DNA from: Conoideocrella luteorostrata
Lineage: Eukaryota; Ascomycota; Sordariomycetes; Hypocreales; Clavicipitaceae
Assembly: GCA_032433595.1 (NCBI GenBank)
Contig: JASWJB010000024.1
Span: 186,001-250,000 of the forward strand
Length of the DNA: 64,000 bases
Reading direction: 5' to 3'
Numbering within the stretch: position 1 is the stretch's first letter; the number at the start of each line of letters is the position of its first letter. The notes under the pieces are model-generated. The model was given only the letters and a program-made list of their open reading frames with translations. It was not told the DNA's origin and ran no database searches. Made by a program: the position numbers and the translations under genes. Shown here piece by piece: positions 9,748 to 21,197 of the stretch.

Positions 9748-11692
9748 ATGCCACCTGAACGAAGGCTCGGCAATCGCCGCGATGCAGTGCCTTGGCGTTA
9801 CAGGGTTGGGCTTGGCATTCCTCTTGTTAACTTTGTTTCGATTCACTACGCTTGCTTCATCCTGGTACCGTTGATTTGTTCATTCATTCTATGGGGGTCG
9901 TCAAATCCAAAGTTCAACATCAGCTATGTGGATAGCTTGTTTTTGGTGGTGTCGGCGAGCACCGAAACTGGGCTCAATACCGTCGACCTCAGCACCCTGA
10001 CAACCGGGCAACAAGTATTACTGTTCCTTTTAATTTTGTGTGGCGGCACAATTTGGGTCTCAATTTGGCTTATAGTAGTCAGGAGACACTCTTTCAAACA
10101 GCTGCTGCAGGCAGATCGTTCGGGTGGACGAGAAACTCCTCGATGGGCGGAGGAAGGCGTTGAAAAGCAGAACAACACCGCGAGTTGTGAGAATGGGTTT
10201 GAGCTCTCTACTACAAGCAAGACTTTGTCGAGGCGAAGATCTATGCATCACAGCATGACGCCCATAAGTGCTATAAACTCGTCACCGGCCACTGCACCAT
10301 TGAATGCTGCGCCGTCCCTCCCTGCTTCCCGAGTTGAATGTGAGTGCAACCCGCTCATCTTCCTTGCTCGCAAAAGTGTCGGGCAGCATGGTCGGTTTAA
10401 GAATCTTTCCAGTGAAGAAAGGAAACAGGTCAGCAGTATTGAGTACGAAGCCCTCAATTTGTTATCTCTTGTTGTGCCACTCTACTTTGCTATGTGGCAG
10501 TTGGTGGGCTGTCTGGGGCTCGGTGCTTGGATTGCCAATAATCTCCCAGGGCCAGCACTGGCGAACGGCATCAATCCCTGGTGGCTTGGCATTTTCAATG
10601 GCGTCTCTGCATTCAGTAACTCAGGAATGTCACTCTTAGATGCAAATGTCGTTCCATATCAACGTGCGTACTATGTCCTCGTCACCATGAGCCTCATGAT
10701 ACTTGCAGGAAATACAGCCTATCCAGTTTTTCTCCGAGTCATCTTCTGGATCATGCTAAAAATCTTGAAAGCGTTACCTTCAGGATTGCTTGTTACAAAA
10801 TGGAGGCAAACAGTCGAGTATATCCTCATGTATCCTCGACGAGTCTATACCAATTTGTTTCCAGCTCATCATACGTGGTGGCTGGCATTCATGGTTCTCC
10901 TGCTCAATAGCATTGACTGGGCTGCCTTTGAACGTTTCAACATTGAAAATCCGGCCATGCAGTCCATTCCTCCGGGACCTCGTCTCCTAGATGGACTTTT
11001 CCAAGCCATTGGTAAGTCTTGCGCGATGTGCAGACAAGGCCCTGTATTCCCAGAAAATGATTACTTACAAATGTGTTTTTGTAGCCGTACGATCTGGAGG
11101 CTTTTATGTGGTCCCAATTGCGCAATTACACATCGGTCTGCTCGTTTTATATGTTATCATGATGTACATTTCCGCCTTTCCAGTTATCATCACTATGCGT
11201 CATTCAAATATTTACGAGGAGCGGTCACTAAGCTTATATTCGCCAAATCAACCCACTCCAGATGCTGAAGGCTTACACGTTCGAAAAGCCGCAACAAATA
11301 GCGAGTCACGTTTTCTATTTGTATTGCAGCAAGTCAACGGTCAGCTTGCACACGACATCTGGCTGCTCGCTCTGGCAGTATTCATAATCACAAGCATTGA
11401 GGAGCCAAACTTTTCCAGGGATCCGGTATCGTATAGCGTCTTTAATATCCTGTTTGAAGTTGTTTCAGCTTATGGATGCGTTGGTATCTCCGTTGGCTTG
11501 CCTAATAAAAACTATAGCTTTTCGGGTGGTTGGCATAGTACCAGTAAGCTGGTGCTCTGTGTAGTAATGCTGCGAGGGAGGCATAGAGGGTTACCTGCGA
11601 CCATGGACCATGCCGTCTGTCTGGCGGGGAAGCGCTTGCCCGACGATGAGCAGGAGAGTGAGAGTGTCAGACGGGCTACGCCATCAAGTTAA
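9748..11692 (+). CDS. TRK/HKT-family potassium transporter
   Basis: Plasma-membrane K+ uptake protein of 623 residues. Exon 1 is 9748-11011 and exon 2 is 11085-11692; the intron is 11012-11084 (GTAAGT...GTAG) and joins FQAI to AVRSGGFYVV in frame. Four pore loops with a filter glycine are visible: SASTETGLNTVDLST, GVSAFSNSGMSLLD, AVRSGGFYVVPIAQL and SAYGCVGISVGLPN. The N-terminus (VNFVSIHYACFILVPLICSF, then YVDSLFLVVSASTETGLNTV) matches fungal TRK starts, so the start looks right. The long hydrophilic loop between the first and second pore modules is short here (about 110 residues) compared with yeast Trk1. Filter glycines suggest K+ transport. Confidence 0.93.
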
Positions 11693-11906
11693 TGGTAGTT
11701 TGTCACAATAAGCAGATGAGTTCCGCCAATGGCAATGCCTGCGCGGACATGTTACAAGGCTCGGAGAAATCGCGCAGCTTTTGTGTTTCCCGAAAGATAA
11801 AGATACCCCTTCATAGATCGTTTTCAGCGGCTCCAGCCAGCCGCAGGAATGCACTTCCGGAAGAATACACTGTATCGTTTCTAATTACGGCTGCAGCCTG
11901 CCCCAA

Positions 11907-13581
11907 CTATGACTTTGAGAATACTTCTCCCAAGTTTCTAAGCTCGTCATATCTCGCGTCCTTCTCCACGACTATCGTCTTCTGATCTGTCAGCACCTTG
12001 ACGTCGTCTATATTTCTCGTGCCAAAATCAAAGCCTTCTTCGCCATTCACAAATGCGACAAGTATCTGAATCCACTCAGTCATCATCACACGTTCCTCAT
12101 CACTGGGCAGTTGGTTGATGGAAAAGCTGCAATCTTGTTAGCATGTGGGCTTGAAGTAGACAATCATAAACTTACTTCCACAACGGTCCATCCATGGCAT
12201 GAGAAACACCATAATCCATCGGCGCAACACTCTCATCAATAAACGACAGTCTATAGTTGACTCTGTATCTCCATATATACCTAGTTGAAACACCATTTCT
12301 TGAAAGGCTATCGATCAAAAATCTGCTTGAGGCTCGAACCTGCCCATCAGCAATGATACGACCGAATAGGTCTTTCCAGTCTTTAAGATCGCTTGTATTC
12401 GGGACAGTATACTGGTGTAGTACCATTTCAGTTGTCTTTGGAGAGTAGTAGTTCGCCGTTTGGAGCAGCAGTGACTCGAATTTCCCTTCAGTCGGGCCAT
12501 TGAACTGTGCATAAAGCGTTTCTTCATTCGCCACCTCCCCAATAAGCAGCTTCATGTTTCTGGCTTGAAACTCTTTAGCAAAAGTGCCGTCTTCAATGTA
12601 ATCAATCATGCCGGAATGAAAGAACAAATCGTCAGTGACAGGCCGAAAGGTATGGTTCTTCAAGAGACGAAGACATTTCAAAAGATCCGCTTGGCTGATT
12701 TGCCTAAGAGCGGATAGCTTTTCACTTGCAGACAAGGTGGCAGGAATCTTGAAATGTTCGCAAACTTCGTCAAATTGAGACTCTGCTTCGTGGACGGTTT
12801 TTGGCTGTGCGGGAATAGCATTCGACGACATCCACGCCTTGTGGAATAATTTCCCGGCTAGTGGGTTGGCTTGCCTGCGGAAGTCGTGTAGGATCTGGGC
12901 CTCGACGCCGTATGCGCCGGCGCTTCTGCCTGCCAATGTGATGTTGGATACGTCGCCTCCAAACATGCCAATGTTGCTGTATATCCACTCCAGAGCGAGT
13001 CGTTGATCCCACAGACCAAAGTTCACTGCTCCGGTGCCGGAATTCTCTTCTAGAAAGGCTTTTGATGTGAGGAAGCCGAAAATATTTAGGCGATAGCTAA
13101 TAGCTACGACGATGGCGTTCAGCTTTCCGGTGGATATCAACTCAGTCGGATCCATAGCTGGCTCTTGACAGGCATTACCGACCTGGAACCATCCGCCATG
13201 TAGCCAGACCATGACGGGCCATTTCTTTGTACTTGTGTCTTCGTCTCGCGGAACCGGCGTCCATATGTTGACGTAAAGACAATCTTCGGTGCCCATTACG
13301 GCGTCATCGGCGACATTACCTGTTGATAGCTCGCGATCTTCTTGGGCGCATGGTGGAAGGAAGGCTGTCGCATCAAAGGGCTTTCCATCAGACCCTGTGT
13401 ATGAGAATGATGACGGTAAAGGTCGTGGTTTGTGCCAACGATGTTGTCCTATAGGAGGAAGGGCATACGGAACAGCCGCATAGCGACGGGCTTTGTCGTC
13501 ATATTGCAATCCTTTCAGTTTACCTTGTTTGCCAAGGCTAAGTGTATGCTCTTGTATATTGTATGACAGTGCGTTACCCAT
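11907..13581 (-). CDS. Type-B carboxylesterase/lipase (alpha/beta hydrolase)
   Basis: Ester hydrolase of 541 residues in two exons, 13581-12176 and 12126-11907. The 49-bp intron (12175-12127) has GTAAGT, GCTAAC and GCAG, and joins DGPLW to NFSINQLPS. Motifs: EDCLYVNIWTP (type-B signature), oxyanion loop VWLHGGWF, nucleophile serine in LAGRSAGAYG, probable acid in GEVANEET, and catalytic His in GVSHAMDGPLW. No signal peptide is visible (the start is MGNALSYNIQ), so an intracellular enzyme is likely. It stands next to the HsbA-lipase block and could add ester-cleaving capacity, but no link is shown. The 326-bp minus frame just upstream (13640-13966) is taken as promoter sequence. Confidence 0.9.
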
Positions 13582-15535
13582 GGTTGCTCCGTGAATATGC
13601 CGATGAAAAGTTAAAGTTGACTTTCAATATATTCAATTATTAGACATATAGAGACCCTGATATCATGATAATTCGGAAACAGAAGAAATATCGAAGATGA
13701 CGTCGGTCCGACTCTCTGATATTGTGGCGAGGTGGGGAGCGTCCCAGGAGAAGAGGGGGGGCATCCCTTAGCGTGTAGGTGAGAAGCATGGCCGAGATGG
13801 GGATTCGCTTCAATTCGGCTTGATTGTTAATTTGATGTTTCGATAGCTGCTGAGACAAAAGCGCGAATGTGGTCGCTGTCGTGAAGGCGGATGCTAGCAC
13901 GAGTGCAACTACCAACCATGACAGAATAAATGGAAGCTGCCCTTTATTCTGGAGAATGTGACACAATGTTGGGGAAACATCCCACTGGCCATGTTTCCCT
14001 AAGTGTCAGCGACATTGGTCTGGTCAAACTCGGCGAAATTACTCACAACCGTCCGTCTGGCCTATAGTTCGGACACATGACCATCTTGACGCCACACAGA
14101 ACAGCTATAACCGTATCTCGAGAACTACAGAACGGCTGCTCTAAGCCATGATGGATTTTAAGAGAGCAAACATAGATGCAGGAGTGCGGAGGCCGAGCCT
14201 CTTGGTGCATGTCTCGCTTGGTACCTAGATAAATATTATTCGACAGTAGCTACGATTCAAGCACCATTTCGCAAATACTAACGAAACAATAGAATGAACA
14301 GCAGTTCAAAAGCTCTCTATTTTTCCGAACAAAATGGCTTCTTCTGCGCCCACTTTCTGAGTTGTTGTCATGCATTTTCGTCCAAACCTCCCCGCATTCC
14401 TCCCCCGCAAAGTCGAGAAGGTTTGGTGGCGGTCGCACCATCTGTCCAGATCCATCCATAGCCTTCCTTCCTTCGGTCGCCGTATCGTCACAGCCACGAT
14501 AGATGTACATTCTTTTCGGCAGCTAAAATCTTTCCATGTGAAATCGCTAGTCACTAGTCCCATAGATCTTATTTCGAATTGCAACCGACGTCGCTTAGAT
14601 TGCAGCCTTGCTTCGGCCATTCCGTATACGATGCAACCTTTCGATCTGCACAATCCCTGGCTTGCCTTAATATGCCGTCCAGGCTAGGGCGTATTGCGTT
14701 AATTTCAAGTTGGGCTTCTCGAAAACAAAGCTAGCGCTGCATTCTCATCTTCATCGTAGTCTGAAATAACGCCATCACTAAGCAGCAGTGGCTACACACA
14801 GCGGCGTTATGTTTGGGACGCACACGCGCCATTATGTGTGAGAGATCTGTTCAAGATTTGTTACGTACGGGTCATACATATATAAACAGATTTCCAGCTC
14901 AGCAATTTGTACAACCGAAGCAAAACCAATCTCGTTTCTTGGCACTACTTTCTAGCGCGTTGGTCGTGACCCCGGTGAGTTTTAGTCCGTAAGTAGAAAC
15001 TGAGAGTACAACTTTATCCCATCTCATCCTAGATGTTTGGTGCTAGTCAGGTCTCCATGTGACGCGCTGGGCGGAAATCCGGGGCAAGGTTATGCTGTGG
15101 AAGCACTAAAACGATCCGGCGGTTGCGATTGGCGGGGAATCACCAGCGATCAGCAGGGAGCCACTTTCCCACCAACGATTTAATAGTTGTCGTTTGACGA
15201 TTCTTACTGCGAATTGAAGTGTGGTTGACTTACCATACCACCGGGCGAAGTCTGGTTCCGCTATCAAAAAGGCTATAGCAATCGATGCTAATGGCATGGT
15301 ATGGACATGGTACAGTTACCTGCTTTTGGGTGAATCTCGTCGCTACGCAATGCTAATCTAGAGAGAACCCGATGGAATTATTGGTTGTGGCGTTTATCCT
15401 GAAACTTGGCTATCGATACCCCCCATGCGAGCTGTCTAAACTCATTCTACAAACGTGGCAATAATTCCATTCAAGGCTATAGCCACTTTCTGACATCCTA
15501 ACTTATTGAATACAACCTAGCGTCTTGCTATAGAG
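13582..15535. other. Long intergenic region, no supported gene
   Basis: Several short open frames (13640-13966, 14250-14653, 15106-15297, all minus) match nothing. A good TATA element (CATATATAAACAG, about 14876-14888) is followed by a CA/CT-rich stretch and a GTGAGT site near 14974, as if a transcript started here, but no coding exon follows. Confidence 0.45.
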
Positions 15536-15554
15536 TTTTTTTTTTTTTTTTTTT
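15536..15554. repeat. Poly-T run of 19
   Basis: Nineteen T in a row, in the 3' flank of the first HsbA gene. The rest of the stretch to 15979 holds no gene. Confidence 0.95.
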
Positions 15555-15979
15555 GGTGACTTTTCGAACTGCACTTCATATTCGTACCGAGGCAGCTGAT
15601 TGTTGATGAAGCATTTCAGGTCTAAAAGAGATGTTTTTTTTATGTACAAGTCGAAAGTCGGCACTCGCACAGAATAGTTTTCACGATGAAGCAGCTATTA
15701 AACAGGGATCGCAAAACCTAAAACGCAATTGAGACTGATATTCTTTTATTACCAGACGAATGTACACCTTCAACGTAACTTCTGGTAAGCCTACACCAAC
15801 GTAACTAGAAGTCGTCGCGGAAGCATCTAGTCATGGCGACTGCGATGTCTTTTAAGAAGGCATCAAACCTCTAAGCTACCTAAACCGCGCACTAAGCCAC
15901 CACAACAGCCGTTCAGTTATATGTACGAAGCATCCTGCCGATTTGCTCGCCCCTCCGTCTTCACCGGCAAGCCACAACC

Positions 15980-16525
15980 TCACGCGTAGACTTTCAATGC
16001 CCGCTGAAAGCGAAAGTCTATAGAGGAGATAAGCAGAGGAGCCACGTCTTTAATGCTCTTGACGAGTTTTTCCGTCAGCGCCGCTCCAAACTCGTCCGTG
16101 GCCTTCTGCAGATGCTGCAAGTCAGACTTTACAAGAAAGGAAGCGGATGCAATGCCAAGGATGGCTTTATCAAATTGAGGCTTCTTTCTGGTGATGTTGT
16201 CAAGAACATCGAAGATGTCGTGAGTAAGTGAGTTGATGGAGACAGCAACACTGGCGGATTCCTCGTCATTAAGAGCGGCGGATTTAGACGAAGTCGCCGT
16301 AGCGCCATCTATGTCCTTTTGGAGAGTGACGACTTGGCCTTGAATCTGAAGCGCAGTCTTAGTGCCTGCGAGTCCTCCGTTGAAAGTATTCAGTGTATTG
16401 TTCACTGTGACTAGTTGTTTTGATATAGTCTCCAGGGCGGCAGTAATGCTTTCGCCGTCTCTGCGGACAGGTGTGGTAGCGACCACACAAACCAGGAGTT
16501 GTAGAAGGAGAGGTAAAAACAACAT
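15980..16525 (-). CDS. HsbA-like hydrophobic surface-binding secreted protein (copy 1)
   Basis: A 181-residue single-exon secreted protein. Signal peptide MLFLPLLLQLLVCVVATT is followed by PVRRD, a dibasic site that could be a Kex2 cut. The rest is an alpha-helical HsbA fold: ITAALETISKQLVTVNNTLNTF at the start, a long middle helix pair, and FGAALTEKLVKSIKDVAPLL near the end. In Aspergillus oryzae HsbA coats hydrophobic polyester surfaces and recruits an esterase/cutinase. Here the gene lies about 900 bp from a class 3 lipase and on the same strand, with a second HsbA-like gene on the lipase's other side. The two HsbA copies are clearly diverged from each other in sequence, so they are not a recent duplicate pair. 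Confidence 0.88.
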   Translation of the reverse strand: MLFLPLLLQLLVCVVATTPVRRDGESITAALETISKQLVTVNNTLNTFNGGLAGTKTALQIQGQVVTLQKDIDGATATSSKSAALNDEESASVAVSINSLTHDIFDVLDNITRKKPQFDKAILGIASASFLVKSDLQHLQKATDEFGAALTEKLVKSIKDVAPLLISSIDFRFQRALKVYA

Positions 16526-17424
16526 GGCGATGATGGATTGAAGATACTGGGCAACCAGCAGAGCTTACGGGACTGTGTTGAAATGAAGTGAATGTTCGAC
16601 TTAGGAGGTCTGAATAGGATGAAAAGAGTGTTGTGGCATTCGCGCCGCGTAACGGGTGATCTGTCTCAGACAACAACTAAATCCAGAGTCTTCAGCAATG
16701 GATCGGCCGCCTTTGCACGAGGTGAGCCTAACTAATGCTAAAGCAATATAATCGATAGGACAAAATGCAAACGGCGTTGCGACATGGAAGGCCAGTGCAG
16801 ACCACCACTTTCCGGCTTAGTACAGCCATGCTAGGCAGTCGATACAACGACGGCCACCTCGTTTGCCGTATTGGTCGTTTGTGACAATACCAGGTACAGT
16901 ATAGTGAGACTGGTCCTTCATCTGTACTCCGTAGTGTATGTTGCATTACGGAGTACGGAGTATACAGCGACAAATTGAGGGCTCAGACACATTCTCCACC
17001 TTCACATGTCTCATTGAAGCCCGATTTCCCCAGATCCTGGTAATAACATCCTGGTACCACGCTGTACTAGTAGCCGTGACTGGGAGGTTAATCGACTACA
17101 TTATCAGATGGTCTGATGCAGTTACCTCTACAGTACCGTAAGGGCTTCCCTGCGCGGCATTGAGTTAATTTGTTATAGACCATCATGGGGTCATGACGAT
17201 AGCGTCACTGCATATTTCCAGAGCAAAGCTGCCAATCCCGCGTGATGCGCGCCCCTTAAGTAATCTGGCTCATTCCGTTGGAGATTATTACTAGTTAACT
17301 GCTCCGTAGTGTCTAACTATAAACAAACCCTGGCTAATTCCACCGGGGAGTTTATTGAATTCCAACTCCGCAGGTTCCACTCCACCAAGCGCCCTTGCCC
17401 TGTGAGCAGGCTAACGGCAGACAC
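16526..17424. other. Intergenic between HsbA copy 1 and lipase
   Basis: No gene seen. Three copies of the 9-mer TACTCCGTA/TACGGAGTA lie close together at 16925-16933, 16947-16955 and 16954-16962, the last two overlapping. Confidence 0.5.
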
Positions 17425-18465
17425 TTAGGGGAATACAGCGCCGCAAGCAGGGATGAAAAGTGAACTGCCGACTATGGTATTGCTGTAAGTGAGATGTGAG
17501 CGATTGATGGGGTTGGACCCAAAATCCTGCCCTGCGCTGCATGACTGTAGATACCGTTAGCATTCGATAGGAAAGAACAATGCGAAGGAGGAAAGACGGT
17601 CCTGCTAGCCCCGACGTACTTTGGAGTCCAAGGTGCACCTGAACGTGGTCAGGGCTGTGTTGCTTACGTCCTTGCTCTGGAAATACTCAGGGCTGTGATG
17701 CACGTATCCCAGGTTCGTCGGTGGGATCTGAGGCACGCCGTCGTTGTTATGAGTTACGCGATAGTAGTTTGAATCGGGGGCTTTCTGGGTGACGTATTTG
17801 GCCCATTGGGCATCCCCGTTTCTGGGCTCGCCAAATGTGTACGTCTCTGCGACTGTCACGCCCTGGCCGACGAAAGAAGTCGTAGCTATGGCTGCGATGC
17901 CACCCCCGAGAGAGTGCCCAGTGACAATGAGGCGGAAGCCTGAGTTTGACGATAACTCCGACTTGACTGCAGAGGAGACCGCTCCAGAGATCGAGTTGTA
18001 TGCGGACTGAAAGCCTTTGTGAACCTGTTTTGCCGTCCTGTTAGCGACGGTGGCATTCACGAGCTATGATGTACTTACTTTGCAGCTCGAACAGCTCGCT
18101 CCTGTGAAAGACAGTGGGACAAGTGAAAAGGCGAGATCGGAGTCCAAGTCTTTCGGGGAAGATGTCCCCCGAAACGCGATGATTACTTCTTTGGCGCTAT
18201 CGTCGCGATACAGAGTCGCTTGGGTGTCGGTCGGTTCATCATCAAAAGTCTTGACAATTTTGGAGCCAAATGGCGGCTTCGCGCAGTTGTTGTCGTAACA
18301 GGCCGCCGAAAAGGCTGTATATCTTACAATCTTGTCAAAAACATCAGAGGACACTGTAAGCTGTTAGTGGCAGTTGCACCCCCGGGAAGCGAGATAGAAC
18401 CAACCTGGCTGCTGTGCAAGCGCATGCAGTGGAAGCAATCCCGCAATTGCGACAAGTCCGCGCAT
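17425..18465 (-). CDS. Secreted class 3 (fungal) lipase
   Basis: Extracellular triglyceride lipase of 286 residues in four exons: 18465-18405, 18353-18079, 18024-17620 and 17544-17425. Introns are 18404-18354, 18078-18025 and 17619-17545; each has a GT donor, a CTAAC-type branch site and CAG. Signal peptide MRGLVAIAGLLPLHALA. Motifs: IIAFRGTSS (lid/oxyanion region), nucleophile elbow TGHSLGGG, Asp in HNNDGVPQIPP, and catalytic His in GYVHHSPEY. The last exon (SCSAGQDFGSNP to IPACGAVFP) was found only by splicing; without it the protein would lack its C-terminal Cys pair and end in VRRG. It is transcribed divergently from HsbA copy 2 and lies between the two HsbA genes, which fits joint action on hydrophobic esters. 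Confidence 0.92.
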
Positions 18466-19089
18466 TCTGTTGAAACCTATACGCTTTTTTTCTTTCTTTG
18501 TCTCCAGAGGATGCAAAATTCCAGGACGTCCAGTTGAAGCAATGGGCTCGAGGATAGGATCCCGATGTTATGCACCAAAATCATAATTTGACTCGGACAA
18601 ACGTTCCCGCCTCACACGTCCGTCGTCTCCTTCTGGCAAGCTTAAACGCTAGCAACCCCAGAAAGGAACCCGTTACGAATCTTCGACCAACTAGTCGAGA
18701 GCTCGGTTGCGGTGTTGCGTTAAGATGGGCAGACCGGCCGCATTCCCGTCAGTGCGGCGAGCATGGGGTGGTTACATAGCGTGCAAGGGCTGGGCCACCG
18801 AATGGATGGGCTGACGGGAATGCAATGAGCGGAACCCTATCCCGGCGATTCAGTCCCTATCCTAAAGTAATAGCGATAATATAAAGTGCCGGCCGACGCG
18901 ACTGGGGACGCAATTAAATTGATGGAAAGTGAGCCGAGGTTTTAGATGGGCAAAAACTAACACGAGATGTCTTCGTTCGAATGACAATCCCTGTTGTTGA
19001 TAACGGTTTAGTATAAGCCGTCAGGTCAGACACGTCAACTCAGCTCTCTTCAGACCAGAATCATCTGTCATCTCCATCTTCATCTCATC
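18466..19089. promoter_or_regulatory. Shared divergent promoter, lipase / HsbA copy 2
   Basis: 624 bp separate the two start codons. It contains a perfect 12-bp inverted repeat, CATTCCCGTCAG at 18741-18752 and CTGACGGGAATG at 18811-18822. A CCGAGG at 18934-18939 matches the core bound by FarA/FarB-type fatty-acid regulators in aspergilli. A TATAA lies at 19012-19016, about 75 bp before the HsbA start, with a CT-rich leader after it. The hexamer alone is weak evidence, since chance gives about 0.3 per 600 bp. Confidence 0.5.
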
Positions 19090-19629
19090 ATGAGATTCCT
19101 CTACACACTAGTCACTTTTGTTTGCGCCGCTGCCGTCAATGCAGCGGACTCACAAACGGTGAGAGGCGACATTGCCCAACTCTCCACGCTTCTGGATAGT
19201 CTCGCAGCCGATGTGAAGCTCGTCAGGCCCGGCTCTGGAGGCATCGCTCAAGCACTGCAGGTCGAGGTAGACAGCGTCGATATCCACAAGTGCCTCCTCA
19301 AATCCTACGACGACGCCAAAGCATCGCCGGCATTTGGATTCAGCTCGCTAATCGTCGGCTTGGACTTCATCCAGCTGCAGCCGAAAGTGAAGAAGACCCT
19401 GGAGGATGTCACCGCTCAGAAGGAAAGCCTTGGAGAGCTCGGCCTTGTCGTTTTGTCGAGCTTGTATCAGCTCAAACAAGACACGGACCGGTTTGGAGAG
19501 GCTGCGATTGAGAAGCTTGGCACGTTGGAGAAAGCTATTGCACCGGCCATCATTAAGAAGATTGACGAGTCGTTTAACGACGCAATTGTTGCGTATGGGG
19601 GCAAAGGTAAGCCAGCTGTTGTCCGTTGA
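19090..19629 (+). CDS. HsbA-like hydrophobic surface-binding secreted protein (copy 2)
   Basis: A 179-residue protein. Signal peptide MRFLYTLVTFVCAAAVNA, then an all-helical HsbA domain (VRGDIAQLSTLLDSLAADVK, later FGEAAIEKLGTLEKAIAPAI, ending FNDAIVAYGGKG). The only cysteine after the signal peptide is the one in DIHKCLLKS. A possible intron at the very end (GTAAGC at 19605, branch TACTGAC, CAACAG at 19669) would replace the tail KPAVVR by a short alternative, giving YGGKAT and stop; both forms are plausible and the domain is unaffected. It is divergent from the lipase gene and likely works with it at hydrophobic surfaces. Confidence 0.87.
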   Translation: MRFLYTLVTFVCAAAVNAADSQTVRGDIAQLSTLLDSLAADVKLVRPGSGGIAQALQVEVDSVDIHKCLLKSYDDAKASPAFGFSSLIVGLDFIQLQPKVKKTLEDVTAQKESLGELGLVVLSSLYQLKQDTDRFGEAAIEKLGTLEKAIAPAIIKKIDESFNDAIVAYGGKGKPAVVR

Positions 19630-21197
19630 CACTTGGTAACTACTTTACTGACGAAACTCGCGCAACAGCAACTTAGAAAAGCCGAGCTCGCTAGCAGACT
19701 AGACTCAATTGAGAAAAATTTTCGTCTGAAACTATCTTTTATTTGGGGGGTGTCTGAGACCCAAGCAGGGTCACTTCTGGATGCGGCGTAAACATCGCGA
19801 CTTATCGGTGCAGCAAGTATACTTCGTCCCTATGGAGTAACGGTTCTCGCTCATCCTTCTAATTTCCGGCCGTGCCGTCTATTCCCGTAAAAAAGCCCAG
19901 AACCATCTAATGTAACCGAATGTGCGGTGCTTTCTTGGCAGCCTCATTATATGCAGGCAGACGCACGGTCGAGGCATAGGCACAAGCAGTAGTAAATGCG
20001 AAACCTGTGTGGAGCTCGAATGAGCAGCCAGCACTATACAATTCAAGAACCAAATATACGCAATTTATAGGCATTGTGTAGCTAGCTGATTTTTTACTAT
20101 CACTATTCCTATAGCTCAGCTTGAGACAAATGAATATTCAATGCAACACGCCACGAGGATCCGCAGCGACGCTCATGGCATGATAAAGGCAGAACAATGG
20201 GTTTTTGGTGTAACAATGGTGTTGCAGTGTGTTGGAGCCTCTCAGCAGCGGCCGTGGTTCAGGGATCAAAGTAAGCTGCTCATCGACAATAATAATTGTT
20301 GCTTTGGCGGAACGTTTCGAGGGTAGCGTAAGAGAGAAAGTTGTGAGTATTGAGCGTCATAGCCTACAGGGGCACATATGGCTTAGTAGGCTACCAATTC
20401 TTACCTGCAAATACGCATCAAAATATTAAAAATTACAGTAGTCATATGACAATTCTGGAACATTAAAACGAAGACGCCAGGTGTTGAGTGAAACTGGGTC
20501 ATCTCCTAGGGTAGATGTCACAACCAAAATCGCGAAGCACATCGGATGGATGGTGGCAAGAAGCTGTTTAGGCTTCGGCAAATTCATTCCAGAACGAAAA
20601 GAAAAGAAAAAAGCGCATTCATACGTGTATTCTCTGATCGCCGAATCTATTCTTACTCACATCAAAGATGCACGTCTATGATCTGCCAATGCCACCCCTG
20701 TTCAATTGATCTGGAATCACGAACACGCCATTTTGTTTGATTAGCACACCTACTACGGAAAATCCTGTCGGAACAAGTCGTTATAACCGGTGCTGAGATA
20801 AGGACCAAAAAAGTGCCTACTTCAGTGCAGAATACAATATGATCGGTTGTGGGCATCTCCAGAAGCAAGCCTACATCAAGGCTCATTTAATCACGCCCGT
20901 CAAATACGTCTTGCTGGACTGCATTGGTATAGTAACTAGTACTTCCACTACGGACAGTGCTAACTTATCACTGAGTGCAATGCAAGCTGAACTGCCCTCC
21001 GATCATCTGCACTTTATTGCTTGGCTTGCATATCTCATGCAAGGTGAGCCAGTAGTTGAAGAGCTGAACTCAACCCCGGTCAGTAATCAAGTGATGCATG
21101 AGACTGACAATGGATATGCTACGGCCGGCGCTGATAACCTGAGCACCGCACTTCGCATCACCACTTGTGGTAGGATAGAGAGCAATCAAGAGCCAAC
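19630..21197. other. Intergenic, no gene seen
   Basis: No open frame has family character. The segment 20839-21240 is open but overlaps the start of the PNP pseudogene in another frame and shows no domain. Confidence 0.5.

Noticed and set aside
13640..13966. Minus-strand open frame with one hydrophobic segment
   Set aside because: It ends 58 bp before the start of the carboxylesterase on the same strand, so it is most likely promoter and leader; no family match.
17411..17638. Open frame at the lipase 3' end
   Set aside because: It overlaps the last intron and last exon of the lipase in another frame; the spliced lipase tail explains the region.
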